Positions 13,226-23,809 of a DNA stretch of 64,000 nt are shown one piece after another. The stretch spans positions 899,563-963,562 of the forward strand of contig VZQC01011003.1 of NCBI GenBank assembly GCA_009823505.1. The letters run 5' to 3'. The stretch is from Rhizomys pruinosus. Taxonomy: Eukaryota; Chordata; Mammalia; Rodentia; Spalacidae. A model generated the notes under the pieces. It saw nothing but the letters and a program-made list of their open reading frames with translations, searched no databases and was not told the DNA's origin. Position 1 is the stretch's first letter. The number at the start of each line of letters is the position of its first letter. The position numbers were made by a program, and so were the translations under genes.

Positions 13226-13372
13226 TTTTTTTTTTTTTAGTCTTTTTGAGACAGGGTCTCCCTGTAGCCCCAGCTGTCCTGGAACTCACTCTGTAGACCA
13301 GGCTGGCCTTGAACTCGCAAAGATCCGCCTGCCTCTGCCTCCCAAGTGCTAGGATTAAAGGCGTGCGCCACC
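13226..13372 (-). mobile_element. B1 SINE, second of a same-site pair
   Basis: Reverse B1 between copies of ggattttgtttct at 13213 and 13373. Confidence 0.95.
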
Positions 13373-13633
13373 GGATTTTGTTTCTTAATCTATTCTACTA
13401 GCCTGTGTTTTTTTGATTGGGGAGTTTATTTCACTAAAATTTATAGTTATTATTGAGATATGTTTATTGTTTCCCATCATTTTAATTTCTGTTTGCATTC
13501 TTGGTCTAACTTTGTGTTTCCACAGTTACACCTCCATTTCCTTTCTGTTGCCCCTTGGGTATAGTCATTCCTTTCTTCTCTTTGTTTTGCTTCAAGTATT
13601 CTTTGAAGGGATGGTTTTCTGGACATGAATTCT

Positions 13634-13845
13634 ACTTTTTTTTTTTATGTGTATGAGTGTACTGTCTGCATGTAGGTCAGTGCACCTGTGTCATGCAGTG
13701 CCTTGGAGGTCAGAAGAGGGCGTCAGATTCCCCTGGAACTAGAGTTAAAGATGGTTCTTAGCCACCATGTGGGTGCTGGGAATCAAACCCGGGTCCTCTG
13801 CAAGAGCAGTCGGTGATCTTAACCGCTGAGCCATCTCTCCAGTCC
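13634..13845 (-). mobile_element. B2 SINE (no internal duplication) in L1 ORF2
   Basis: Perfect 15-bp TSD ctggacatgaattct at 13619-13633 and 13846-13860. Confidence 0.95.
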
Positions 13846-13914
13846 CTGGACATGAATTCTTTCAGCTTATTCATGTCATGGAAGATTTTTCTTTCTCCTT
13901 CAACTATAATAGAT

Positions 13915-13923
13915 TTTTAAAAT

Positions 13924-13974
<51 letters not shown>

Positions 13975-14185
13975 TATGAATGTACTGTCTGCATGTAGGT
14001 TTGTGCACCCGTGTCATGCAATGCTGCGGAGGTCAGAAGAGGGTGTCAGATTCCCCCAGAACTGGAGTTCTTCTGGAATTGGAGTTACAGACGGTTCTTA
14101 GCTGCCATTTGGGCACTGGGATCGAACCCGGGTCCTCTGCAAGAGCAGTTGTGCTCTTAACCGCTAGGCCATCTCTCCAGCCCCA
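13915..14185 (-). mobile_element. B2 SINE (internal duplication) between L1 ORF1 and ORF2
   Basis: Perfect TSD tcaactataatagat at 13900-13914 and 14186-14200. The tail is an expanded (TTTA)n at 13921-13974. Confidence 0.95.
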
Positions 14186-14204
14186 TCAACTATAATAGAT
14201 ATTT

Positions 14205-15060
14205 TTGCCGGATAAAGTATTCCAGGTTGGCATCTATGGTCATTTAGAACCAGGAATACTTTGGTCCAGGTTCTTCTGGCTTTTATAGTTTGCATTGAAA
14301 AGTCAGCTGTAATTCTGATAGGCTTTCCTTTGTATGTGACCTTTTTTTGCAGCTTTTATTATTCTTTTGTTATTTAGTGTCATTTGGTGTTTTTATTATA
14401 GTATGCAGTGAGAAGTTTCTCTTCTGGTCCTGTCTATTTGGTGTTCTATGTACTTCTTGTATTTGTATGGGCATGTCCTTCCTTAATTTGGGGAAATTAT
14501 TGAAGATCTGGTCATTACCATTATCCTGAGATTCTTCTCCTTCCTTTATGCCTATGATGTGTAAATTTGGTCTTTTCATGGTGTTCCACATTTCCTGCTT
14601 GTTCTATTCCTGTGTTAAAATTTTTTTTTTCATAATCTTTGCTCGAGGGGTCCAATTCTTCAACTTTATCATCAACTTTGTCATCCAGTCTTGATATTCT
14701 TTTTTTTTTATGTGCTGCTTGCTGGCTTGCTCCCAGGCTTGTGCTCAGCTAGCTTTCTCTTTTATTTTTTTTTCCAATGTGATTTATTTATTCATTTTGA
14801 AAAGAAGTAAAATCCACAGCAGTCTTGATATTCTGTTATCCATTTCATTCTTTCTATTGCTGAGGCTTTCTCCTGTCATTTCAAATTGGCTTATTGAGGG
14901 TTTCACTTCCTTCTTCATTTTAGCCCGAGTTTCTTTCAATATTTCTGTCTCTTTTCTGAATTCAGTCAGAAGTTTATCCCTATCTTCTTTTAGTTCTTTG
15001 ATTTGTTTGTGTGTTTTTTTAATTCCTTGAATTCTTTTGCCATATTTATGATTATTCTTT
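14205..15060 (-). pseudogene. L1 ORF1 remnant
   Basis: Coiled-coil part (around 14850-15060) and RNA-recognition/C-terminal part (14205-14591) are recognisable, interrupted by a 119-bp retroposed piece at 14701-14819 and by stops. It encoded the L1 RNA-binding chaperone. Confidence 0.8.
14701..14819 (-). mobile_element. Unassigned 119-bp retroposed fragment
   Basis: Flanked by a perfect 15-bp TSD cagtcttgatattct (14686-14700, 14820-14834), with a poly-T at its left as a reverse A-tail. It is not B1, B2, B4 or ID. Its gctggcttgctccc part resembles the rodent element at 34178-34590. Confidence 0.8.
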
Positions 15061-15109
15061 TAAATTCTGTGTCCTAGGTTATTTCTAGAGGGTTCTTATT
15101 GCTCTAGGC

Positions 15110-15400
15110 CACAAGATAGGATCACAGCTCCAGGTTTGTAGATGGGGACCATAGCCCTAGCTTTCAAGATGGGACCAGAGTTCCAGTTCATAGGAGGGGA
15201 ACCATAGCTGCGGCTCACAAGAGGGCACCACAGCTCCAGGTTCACAGAAGGGGAACATAGCCCCAGCTTTCAAGATGGGACCATAGTTCCAGTTCAGAGG
15301 CAGAGAACGTATGGCAGCTCCAGGCCATAAGAGGGGACCACAGCTCCAGGTTCATGGGAGGGGACCACAGCTCCAGGTTCATGGGAGGGGACCACAGCTT
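15110..15400. repeat. Tandem array of ~26-bp units in a ~106-bp higher-order pattern
   Basis: About ten units of the form ggaccacagctccaggttca plus a short spacer. Units 1-4 and 5-8 correspond pairwise (cacagctcc begins at 15123, 15229 and 15339), and two near-identical units follow (15339, 15366). It lies exactly at the 5' side of the minus-strand L1. Confidence 0.9.
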
Positions 15401-15428
15401 ATTTTATTTTTTTTTTAAGTCCTAAAAT

Positions 15429-15708
15429 GGGGCTGGAGAGATGGCTCAGCACTTAAGAGCACTGACTGCTCTTGCAGAGGACCCGGGTTCAATTCCCGGT
15501 ACCCACATGGCAGCTAAGAACCATCTTTAAGCCAGGTGTGGGGCACACACCTTTAATCCCAGCACTCGGGAGGCAGTAGCACTTGGGAGGCAGCAGCACT
15601 TGAGAGGCAGAGGCAGGCAGATCTCTGTGAGCTCAAGGACAGCCTGGTCTACATAGTGAGCTCCAGACCAGCTGGGACTAAAGGGAGACCCTGTCTCAGA
15701 GACCAAAA
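15429..15708 (+). mobile_element. Composite B2-B1 SINE, copy 1
   Basis: A B2 head (ggggctggagagatggctca to aagaaccatctttaa, ending 15530) is joined directly to a full B1 starting gccaggtgtgg at 15531. The B1 part has an internal 17-bp triplication around agcacttgggaggcag (15551-15615). No clear A-tail or TSD remains. Confidence 0.85.
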
Positions 15709-15999
15709 TGTCTAGAAACCTTGAAATTATCCTTAAGTAATTATCTTTTTCCATACAAATTTATTCTTTCCTCCTGTTTTTTTATTGTTATTAAACTTTT
15801 TCCATAGGTCATACATCATTTCTCAGTGGAATCTAGAGTCACTTCCCTTTCCATGCCCCCCACTCCACCCGAGTCCCTGCACTCTGCCATACATGTCCTG
15901 CATCTTTTTCTGAGTCTTTCCAGAGGTTTTTTTTTTTTTCACTTCTTTTGTTGTTGTTCTCTCCAACTTGTATTGCTACAGTATATTTATGTATACATA

Positions 16000-16019
16000 C
16001 ATACATACATACATACACA
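16000..16019. repeat. (CATA)n microsatellite
   Basis: Short tetranucleotide run tacatacatacatacata. Confidence 0.8.
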
Positions 16020-17092
16020 TATCACTTGAATTGGAGGATTTTTTTTTTTCCTAAAAGATGTCATGTTTTCCTTAAGGAAGTGCTCGAAGGTTCCTCCTTG
16101 GCAATCCCAAACAACCATCAGTCCTGCACTTTTACTCCACATTGGGGTCTTTCCCTCCCATGGTCCCCCAAATGAAATCCAGTAAGCACACATCCTGTCT
16201 TGATCTCCCTGCACTGGCCTCCATGATACAGCCCAGGTAGTCTAACAATGGCAGTCTATACTCTGATGAGGCTGACATCCCCTTAGCTGTTTAGTCTACA
16301 AGCTGGGTATCTCAGTAGTCCCCATCAGGCATTGAAGGTTTGGAGGATTCTTGGAGAGACATGAGTCCTCAGTCCATATTGGAAGGTTAAAAACTATGTC
16401 TCATGTCTTTGAGGAGGGCCCAAAGTGGTGGCAGCCTCAGAGTCGATGCACTTGCCAGTAAGAATTAAAGACAGGCCAAACAACAGTACTCTCTCTTTTT
16501 TCTTTTTTTCTTTTTACTAAGATCTCAAGTTCTATATCTGCAGTATAGTTTCTCTAGTCTTACTGATTTTTTTATATCTGGTTGTACTTTCCTTTTGGAT
16601 GCTTAAGTCTACACAGTTAGCCCAGATTAACCAAGGTTTTTGTTTTCTCAAGGTCAGTTGAGGATCTGGTCCTCAGGGGTCTCTCGGGTTTTTTTGGGGG
16701 GGGAGGATGGGAGTGCCTTGCTCCTTTCAGCTTTTCATTTACCAGTTCCATCCACTCGAGGACAAAATCAGGTCTTGCTAGACCAGGCTTCTTTTTCTGA
16801 AGCATGAGCAGACTTTCCTCTTTATAGACTGGACACTGGCCGAAGTCCCATTAGTGGCTCTCCAAGACCTCCCTGAACAGGAAGACTGGTGACCCACATT
16901 TGCAGGACATTTCAAGAGATGCTCCCATACATAATCCCCTAAGACTTGGTTGACCTCTGAGGGCAAGGAACAAAGTTATCCCTTAGGTCCCTCCGCCAAA
17001 TTGGTATGGGTATTAAGTATGGTTGTTACTCACCCAGAAAGGCTAAATTGCACTAGCCTATTACATTGCACCTATATTAAAATTGTGTCCTG

Positions 17093-17316
17093 GGCTGGAG
17101 AGATAGCCTAGCTAGCGGTTAAGAGCACCAACTGCTCTTGCAGAGGACCGGGTTCGATCCCCAGCACCCACATGGCGGCTAAGAACCGTCTGTAACTCCA
17201 ATTCCAGGAGAACTCCAGTTCCAGGGAATCTGAGACCCTCTTCTGACCTCCACGGCATTGCATGACACGGGTGCACAAATCTACATGCAGACAGTACATT
17301 CATACACATACAAAAA
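17093..17316 (+). mobile_element. B2 SINE (internal duplication)
   Basis: Forward B2 flanked by attgtgtcct / attgtatcct. Confidence 0.92.
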
Positions 17317-17404
17317 AAATTGTATCCTTTGGAAACAAACTGTATGTTATTTCCATATCATATTTCTTGATTTGCATCTTTCCATTTTAATCCCATATTA
17401 CTTT

Positions 17405-17648
17405 ATTTTATTTATTTATTTATTTATTTTATGTGTATGAATGTACTGTCTGCATGTAGGTTTGTGCACCCGTGTTGTACAATGCTGCGGAGGTCAAAAG
17501 AGGGTCTTGGATTCCCCTGGAACTGGAGTTCTCCTGGAATTGGAGTTATGGATGGTTCTCAGCAGCCATGTGGGTGGTGGGGAGCGAACCTGGGTCCTCT
17601 GCAAGAGCAGTCGGCGCTCTTAACTGCTAGGCCATCTCTCCAGCCCCC
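17405..17648 (-). mobile_element. B2 SINE (internal duplication), first of a same-site pair
   Basis: Reverse B2 between aatcccatattacttt copies at 17389 and 17649. Confidence 0.95.
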
Positions 17649-17664
17649 AATCCCATATTACTTT

Positions 17665-17896
17665 TTTTTTTTTATTTCTGTATGTGTACGAATGTACTGT
17701 TTGCATGCAAGTTTGTGCACCTGTATCGTGCAATGCCGCGGAGGTCAGAAGAGGGTGTTGGATTCCCCTGGAACTGGAGTTCTCCTGGAATTGGAGTTTC
17801 AGACGGTTCTCAGCCGCCATGTGGGTGCTGGGGATCGAACCCGGGTCCTCTGTAAGAGCGGTCGGCGCTCTTAACTGCTAGGCCATCTCTCCATCC
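17665..17896 (-). mobile_element. B2 SINE (internal duplication), second of a same-site pair
   Basis: Reverse B2 between aatcccatattacttt at 17649 and cccatattacttt at 17897. Confidence 0.95.
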
Positions 17897-18199
17897 CCCA
17901 TATTACTTTAAAAGATGCACACATACCCTCCATCATGTACCAAAAACCCAAGGTCTGAAAATAAATATTGGATCATCTCTAGGACCCGTTTAGGGATTCA
18001 CAATGCAAGAGCACAGTTGTCTTTAGATCATGAGGAGTATAACATTAATGCTGTTCAGTTTGTCTTACAACTAGGTACTTGGTACTAGCATCCACAGATA
18101 AGGGATACCATTCATCTTTTGTTTTTCTGGGATTGTGTTACTTCACTTAGCATAAAATCTTCTAGTTCCATCCATTTACCTGCAAAGTTCATGATGTCT

Positions 18200-18469
18200 T
18201 TTTAAAAAATTTTTTTATTTAAAAAATTTTTTTTAATTTTATTGATTTCTGTATGTGTATGTATGTACTGTCTGCATGCAAGTTTGTGCACCCGTGTCAT
18301 GCAATGCCATGGAGGTCAGAAGAGGGTGTCAGACTCTCCTGGAACTGGAGTTCTCCTGGAATTGGAGTTTCAGATGGTTCTCAGCCGCCATGTGGGTGCT
18401 GGGGATCAAACCCGGGTCCTCTGTAAGAGCGGTCAGTGCTCTTAACTGCTAGCCCATCTCTCCAGCTCC
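18200..18469 (-). mobile_element. B2 SINE (internal duplication) in L1
   Basis: Reverse B2 flanked by catgatgtc on both sides. Confidence 0.93.
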
Positions 18470-20024
18470 TCATGATGTCATCTTTACCTCTGCATAGAAC
18501 TTCATTGTGTAGACGTACCGTATTTTCTCTGTCTACTCGTTGGTTGAGGGGCATTTGGGTCGGTTCCAGTTCTTCGCTATTGTGAAGAGAGCTGCAATAA
18601 GCATGACTGTACGTGTATCTCTGTGGTAGGAAGAGTCTGATGGATATATTCCCAGAAGTGGTATCGGGGTGAGATGGTATCTTAAAGTGGTTTTAATTTG
18701 GATTTCCTTAATTATTAGCAATGTTGAACACTTTTTAAGATGTTTCTCAACCATCTCTATTTCCTCGCTTGTGAAGTCTCTGCTCAGCTCTTTACTCCAT
18801 CTTTTGAGTGAGTCATTTGTTTTCTTTCTTCTTTGTTTTTTGAGTAGTTTATATATTCTGGATGTTAATCCTCTGCCTGATGTATCAGCAGTGAAGGTTT
18901 CCTCCCACTCTGTGGGTTTTCGCTTCACTTCCCTGATCGTTTCTTTTACTGTACAGAAACTTTTGAGTTTAATAGGTCTCACTTGTCAATTGTCGGCCTT
19001 ATTTCTTGTGGAGCTGCTGTCTGATTTAGAAAGTCTTTTCCTACACCTATGTCTTGTAGTCTGCTGCCAACTTTTTTTTTCTATCACCTTCAGAGTTTTG
19101 GGTTTCACATTGATGTCTTTGATCCATTTGGAGTTGATTTTTTGTACAGGGTGAGAGGTAGGGGTTAATTTTATTCTTCTACAAGTGGTGATCCAGTTTT
19201 GCCAACACCATTTGCTGAAGATGCTGTCTTTCCTCCATTGAGTCTTTTTGCCTCCCTCGTCAAATATGAGGTGGCTGAAATTGTATGTGCTCAAGTTTGG
19301 ATCTTAAGTTTTGTTCCATTGGTCTACAGGTCTGTTTTTGTGCCAGTACCAGGCTGTTTTTATGACTATAGCCCTGTAGTATAGTTTGATGTCTGGTATA
19401 GACATTCCCCCTGTATTGCTCTTTTCACTCAGGGTTGCTTTGGCTATTGGGGTCTTTTGTTGTTCCATATGAAATTAAGGATTTTATTCTAAGCCTGTGA
19501 AGAATGACCTTGGGATTTTAGTTGGGATTGTGTTGAATCTGTATATTAATTTGGGTAGAATGGACATTTTTAGTATATTAATTTTTGCAATCCATGAGCA
19601 TGGGAGATCTTTCCATCTTCTCATGTCTTCATCAGTCTCTTTTTTCAGGAGTTTATAATTTTTGTTGTAGAGGTCTTTAGTGGTTTTGGTTAGGTTTATT
19701 CCTAGGTATTTTATTGTTTTTGAGGCTATTGTGATTAGGAAGGTCTCCTTGTATTCCTTCTTCTGTTACTTGTTGTTGGTGTAAAGAAAGGCTACTGATT
19801 TTTCTAGGTTAATTTTGTAATCCTGACACTTTACTGAAACTGTTAATCATTTCTAGGAGTTTTCTGGTGGAGTTTTTAGCCTCCCTTAGGTACTATCATA
19901 TCATCTGCAAACAGGGATAGTTTGACTTCCTCTTTTCCAATTAGTATTTCTTTAATTTCCTTTTCTCACAGCACCATAAAAATCATCTGAATTCGTCTTT
20001 AATTTTTAGAAGATTTTAAAAATA

Positions 20025-20058
<34 letters not shown>

Positions 20059-20216
20059 TATATGGACACATGTATGTGGCTGCCTGAGGAGGGTGCAAAT
20101 TCCCTGGAGCTGGAGTTCCAGGAAATTATGACTATCCCATTTGGGGTTTTTAAAACCAAGCTTGAACCCTCTGCAGGAGTAGCAAGTGCTCTTAGCCACT
20201 GAGCCATCTCTCTCCA
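20025..20216 (-). mobile_element. B3-type SINE with (GT)n tail
   Basis: (GT)n at 20025-20055 leads into a diverged reverse B3/B2 ending gagccatctctctcc. Confidence 0.75.
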
Positions 20217-20289
20217 ACGCCTCTTTTCTTATTTTTGAATTCCTTTCAAATGTAGTTAATATAATAATAGCCATAATGAGATTTTTTTT

Positions 20290-20396
20290 TTGACAGATGA
20301 GTCTGGCTGTGAAGCTCATGCTGCCCTCAAACTTATAGTCGCCCTGCTATAGTGACACAAGTGCTAGGATCATGGGTGTGTGCCATCATGCCTGAC
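20290..20396 (-). mobile_element. Old B1-like SINE
   Basis: Weak reverse B1 match ending gccatcatgcctgac. Confidence 0.55.
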
Positions 20397-20704
20397 TAGA
20401 CCTTTCAAACCATATGAATATGTGCCAGGATCACCTGTGTGCGTGGGCAAACAATTCATTGTTCACTTTGTACAATTTTACTCTATATCAGAGGATGAGA
20501 CTCTACAGATATGTGTGTGAAAAATATATATGTACATATGCATATATGCTTGTGTGTATATGAGTAGGTATATATCTTACATGCATACACAGTAGACTAT
20601 CTGGCACTGTCCTGAATACAAACAAATGTCTTATACAGTTAAATATTTTTCTAATATGAAGTTAGTGTGTCTAGATTATTAATCCCTTGAAATTAAATAA
20701 GTAT

Positions 20705-20848
20705 TTTTTTTTTGAGAGAGGGTCTTCCTGTAGTCCCAGCTGGCTTCGAACTCACTATTGTAGACCATGTTGGCCAGATCTCACAGAGATCTACCTGCCT
20801 CTGCTTCCCAAGTGCTGGGACTAAAGGTGTGCATCACCATACCCAGCA
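20705..20848 (-). mobile_element. B1 SINE, diverged
   Basis: Reverse B1 from tttgagagagggtcttcc to ccatacccagc. Confidence 0.85.
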
Positions 20849-20904
20849 CAAGTATTTTTGAGCTCTTACATTTTTGTTGGCATCCCTCTAAAATGGTATT
20901 ATGA

Positions 20905-21030
20905 GATAGGTATGGTGACACATGCCTGAAATCAAACCACTTGAGAGGTGGTGACAGGAGGATCAAGAGTCATTATCATATATATTAAGTTGGAGACCAG
21001 CCTAGACTCCAAGAGACCCTGACTCAACAA
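20905..21030 (+). mobile_element. Old B1-like SINE
   Basis: Weak forward match: tatggtgacacatgcctg, ggagaccagcctagac, gaccctgactc. Confidence 0.55.
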
Positions 21031-21129
21031 ACAAACTTCTACCAAGAAAAAAGAAGGAACAATATGTAAAAATTTTAAGCAGAAGTGGCAGCATTAGTGG
21101 AGATATAGAGCATAGAGATGTTGAGAACA

Positions 21130-21475
21130 AAGCTCTTTTGTTTTGTTAAAAGTGTGTGGGTGTGAGATGCATGTTTGGATGTGCGGGTACATATGTGCGT
21201 GCATGCATGTGGAGGTCTGAGGTTAACATAGGAGTATCCTTAGTTACTCTCCAGGACCTTTCAAGTAAACCCAGAAGTGCTGGCTAGTCTGTCTACCCAG
21301 TTAGTTGTGGGGATTCCCTGTCTCTGCCTTTCAAGAGGATTGCTGGAACTACAGGTGGGCTGCCATACCTACCTGGCATTTATGTGGCTTCTGAGAATCT
21401 GAACCCCCTGTCCTCACACTTCATCACAAGACAAGCACTTTAATAGCTGAACCATCTCTCTAGCATTTACTTCAT
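21130..21475 (-). mobile_element. B4/RSINE1-type SINE
   Basis: Reverse element with gtggaggtctgaggttaac, ggctgccatacctacctggc and a terminal gaaccatctctctagc. Confidence 0.7.
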
Positions 21476-21589
21476 ATAAATGTTTTCAGAAGTAGGGCTA
21501 AGAGTGTACCTTAGTTAATAGAGTTGCTTGTGTGAGGCCCTACTAAAATGATTTTAAAAGTAGACTGACATCCCATGTTACATTTTCTT

Positions 21590-21890
21590 TTTTTTAAGCC
21601 AATTTTTTATTGAAGCTGTGTGTATTTCATACAAATACAAGTCAAATCCAGACCCGTGCCCCCCTCGCTGCCCCCCATCTCACCAGAGCTCATGCATTCT
21701 GCCAAACATGCTTTTCATCTTTTTCTGTCTCTCTCAAAATGCAGAAACTTACCGTTTTCAGTCAGTTCTTTGACACAGTCTTTTCTGTTGTTGTTATTCC
21801 TTCCAATATGCATCACTCCAAAATATGCACATATGCATGCCACATATATCATAGGTTTTAGCATCTGCATTTTATTCTGACTAATAAACA
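21590..21890 (-). mobile_element. L1 3'UTR fragment
   Basis: Shares agagctcatgcattctgccaaacatg with the L1 end at 63670 and begins with ttttttattgaag. Confidence 0.75.
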
Positions 21891-22690
21891 GCTAAAGTTG
21901 TTTCCTATGTAGATTGTCATTACTGGAAGCAAGTACAATTATTTTTTGGTTGAAATTTTGAGATAGTGTACAAATCATAAGCATGATTTCAATATAACGC
22001 ATATTCTAAAACTGACATTTTTTGTTCTTTTTCGTGTTTGGAGGATTTCTGTATTATTTCTCCCTTGAAGTTGAGAATGGTAAGAATTGACCATTCTTAA
22101 CTCGATTTCTCCCAGTCTGATTTGCACATCTTTAACTGTTGGTAGCCTTAGAATCATGCATTACCTAGGTCCAGGCTCTTAGAGTACTGGTTCTTTCCCT
22201 GTTCTCTTGAGTCTTTTTCACTATTACTATACTTTATTTTTATAATTTTTCCCTAGTAATACTACAGTTTATTCAGGACTTCTGAGAATAGAAATGTGTT
22301 CCTTTACAAAGGACTTATGAATTTCTAAAATCTGAGAAACTTTATACTAAATTAATCCTAAGGAACACTTTTTCACATTAAAATGTGTGAATAATTTTCC
22401 ACATTATATATTCTAGAAACTGATATATATCTTGACATTTTCATAATTTTAAGTAGCTGTGATTTTTTAATGGCTCATAAAATAATAGTGATGGTTGAAA
22501 AGACCAAAAAAATAATAATAGTGATGGTGTATGTAGTTTGAAGCAGTAATGGTAAATCATGTGATTTTTAGAGATGGAAAATTGTCTTTAGATCATAAAT
22601 CCATGCATTATTTTAAACAAAGCAGTATTGAATATCTAATTACTTATAGCCATTTTCTGGCACTCTACCAAGAATAATAAAGATATGCCA
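21891..22690. other. Intron sequence, no gene seen
   Basis: AT-rich, no repeat or coding signal recognised. Confidence 0.55.
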
Positions 22691-22696
22691 TATAGC

Positions 22697-22790
22697 TAGG
22701 GCTATAGTTCAGTGGTAAAGTGTTTGCCTGGCATGTACTACAAGTACTGCAGTCCCCCAAGTGCTGCAGAAAGAAAAAAAGGTATTTTTT
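22697..22790 (+). mobile_element. ID-like tRNA-derived SINE
   Basis: agggctatagttcagtggta and tttgcctggcatg follow the tRNA-Ala-like ID body; A-rich tail. Confidence 0.65.
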
Positions 22791-22831
22791 GTGATCTAAA
22801 ATAGCCAGAAATAGTAGCAAGCATGTAAAGA

Positions 22832-23052
22832 AGATGGCCTAGCGGTTAAGAGCGCTGACCGCTCTTACAGAGGACCCGGGTTCGATCCCCAGCACCCACA
22901 TGGCGGCCAAGAACCGTCTGAAACTCCAATTCCAGGAGAGCTCCAATTCCAGGGGAATCCGACACCCTCTTCTGACCTCCGCGGCATTGCACGACACGGG
23001 TGCACAGACTTGCATGCAGACAGTACATTCATACACACATACAGAAATAAAA
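22832..23052 (+). mobile_element. B2 SINE (internal duplication), slightly 5'-truncated
   Basis: Starts at gatggcctagcggttaag, so it lacks the first ~10 bases; ends in acatacagaaataaaaaa. Confidence 0.92.
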
Positions 23053-23237
23053 AAATGCTTCTAATGAAGTAATTAAAAAAAAAAAAAAGAATAAGCTATT
23101 GGGCTGGAGAGATGTCTTATCCAGTAAGATCACTGGCTGCTCTTGCAAAGGACCTGAGTTCGCTTCCCAGCACCCATGTGGGTGAATAACACCCGTCCTT
23201 CATTCCAGTTCCATGGAGTCTGACAGACTCTTTTTTT

Positions 23238-23238
23238 N
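23238..23238. other. Ambiguous base N
   Basis: Single N in the T-tail of a nested B2. Confidence 1.
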
Positions 23239-23239
23239 A

Positions 23240-23488
23240 TTTTATTATTTTATTTATTTTATGTGTATGAATGTACTGTCTGCATGTAGTTTGCTGCACC
23301 TGTGTCGTGCAAAAATGTCGTGCAATGCTGCAGAGGTCAGAAAGAGGGTGTCGGATTCACTGGAACTGGAGTTCTCTGGATTTGGAGTTAGTTAAAGAGG
23401 TTCTCAGCCACATGTGGTTGCTAGGGATAAACCCGGGTTCCTCTGAAAGAGCAGCGGTGCTCTTAACTCAGGCTATCTCTCCAGCCCC
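23240..23488 (-). mobile_element. B2 SINE nested in the 23101 SINE
   Basis: Reverse B2 with several small indels. An N at 23238 lies in its T-tail. Confidence 0.85.
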
Positions 23489-23658
23489 CTGACCACACTC
23501 TTTTGGAAGTCCTCATGCACCAGGCATGCACACGGTACATTTACATACATGCCCAAGTATACATGTACCTAAATAATACCATTCTTTATAAAAGTAAGAA
23601 AAGAACTAAAAATTCCAAAATGAAATAAAATGGATGTTGTGTTTATATTATATGCTTT

Positions 23659-23809
23659 TTTTTTTGGTCTTTTTGAGACAGGTTCTCCCTGTAGCCCCAG
23701 CTGTCCTGGAACTTGCTCTATAGACCAGACTGGCCTTGAACTCACAAAGATCTGCCTGCCTCTGCCTCCCAAGTGCTAGGATTAAAGATGTGTGCCACCA
23801 CACCCAGCT
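23659..23809 (-). mobile_element. B1 SINE
   Basis: Reverse B1 from ggtctttttgagacagg to ccaccacacccagc, 150 bases before exon c. Confidence 0.93.

Larger units (their letters stand above)
8340..13960 (-). pseudogene. L1 ORF2 remnant (endonuclease / reverse transcriptase)
   Basis: Minus strand. The C-terminal region lies near 8400-8650, the reverse transcriptase region roughly 9600-12000, the endonuclease side near 13400-13960. Nine SINE insertions and many point lesions break the frame. Confidence 0.8.
6453..15105 (-). mobile_element. Near full-length LINE-1, heavily interrupted
   Basis: Minus-strand L1. 3'UTR-like sequence lies at 6453-8340 (pyrimidine-rich cccttccctccctccctg at 7980), ORF2 from about 8340 to 13960, ORF1 from about 14205 to 15060. 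A minus-strand fragment at 14370-14591 reads MWNTMKRPNLHIIGIKEGEE and MPIQIQEVHRTPNRQDQKRN, the ORF1p RNA-binding core. ORF2 carries many stops and frameshifts. After removing about twelve later insertions the element is some 6.5 kb, the usual full L1 length. It is dead and old (Lx-like by character). Confidence 0.85.
15757..19985 (-). mobile_element. LINE-1, 5'-truncated, with interruptions
   Basis: Minus-strand L1. The left part to about 18095 is 3'UTR-like: tcatacatcatttctcagtg, then pyrimidine-rich cccccactccacccgag at 15860. From about 18095 to 19985 it reads as the reverse of ORF2 (C-terminal side through the RT region; e.g. a minus ORF at 18533-18982 containing [10 protein letters not shown]). 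It is cut off at its 5' side. Interrupted by B2s at 17093, 17405, 17665 and 18200. Assignment of 16200-17090 to the 3'UTR is inference. Confidence 0.75.
23101..23515 (+). mobile_element. B2/B3-type SINE interrupted by a reverse B2
   Basis: Forward element 23101-23231 resumes at about 23489 (ctgaccacactctttt duplicating ctgacagactctttt). Confidence 0.8.

Noticed and set aside
22697..22790. Possible tRNA gene
   Set aside because: tRNA-like A and B box region belongs to an ID-type SINE with an A-rich tail; no full cloverleaf.
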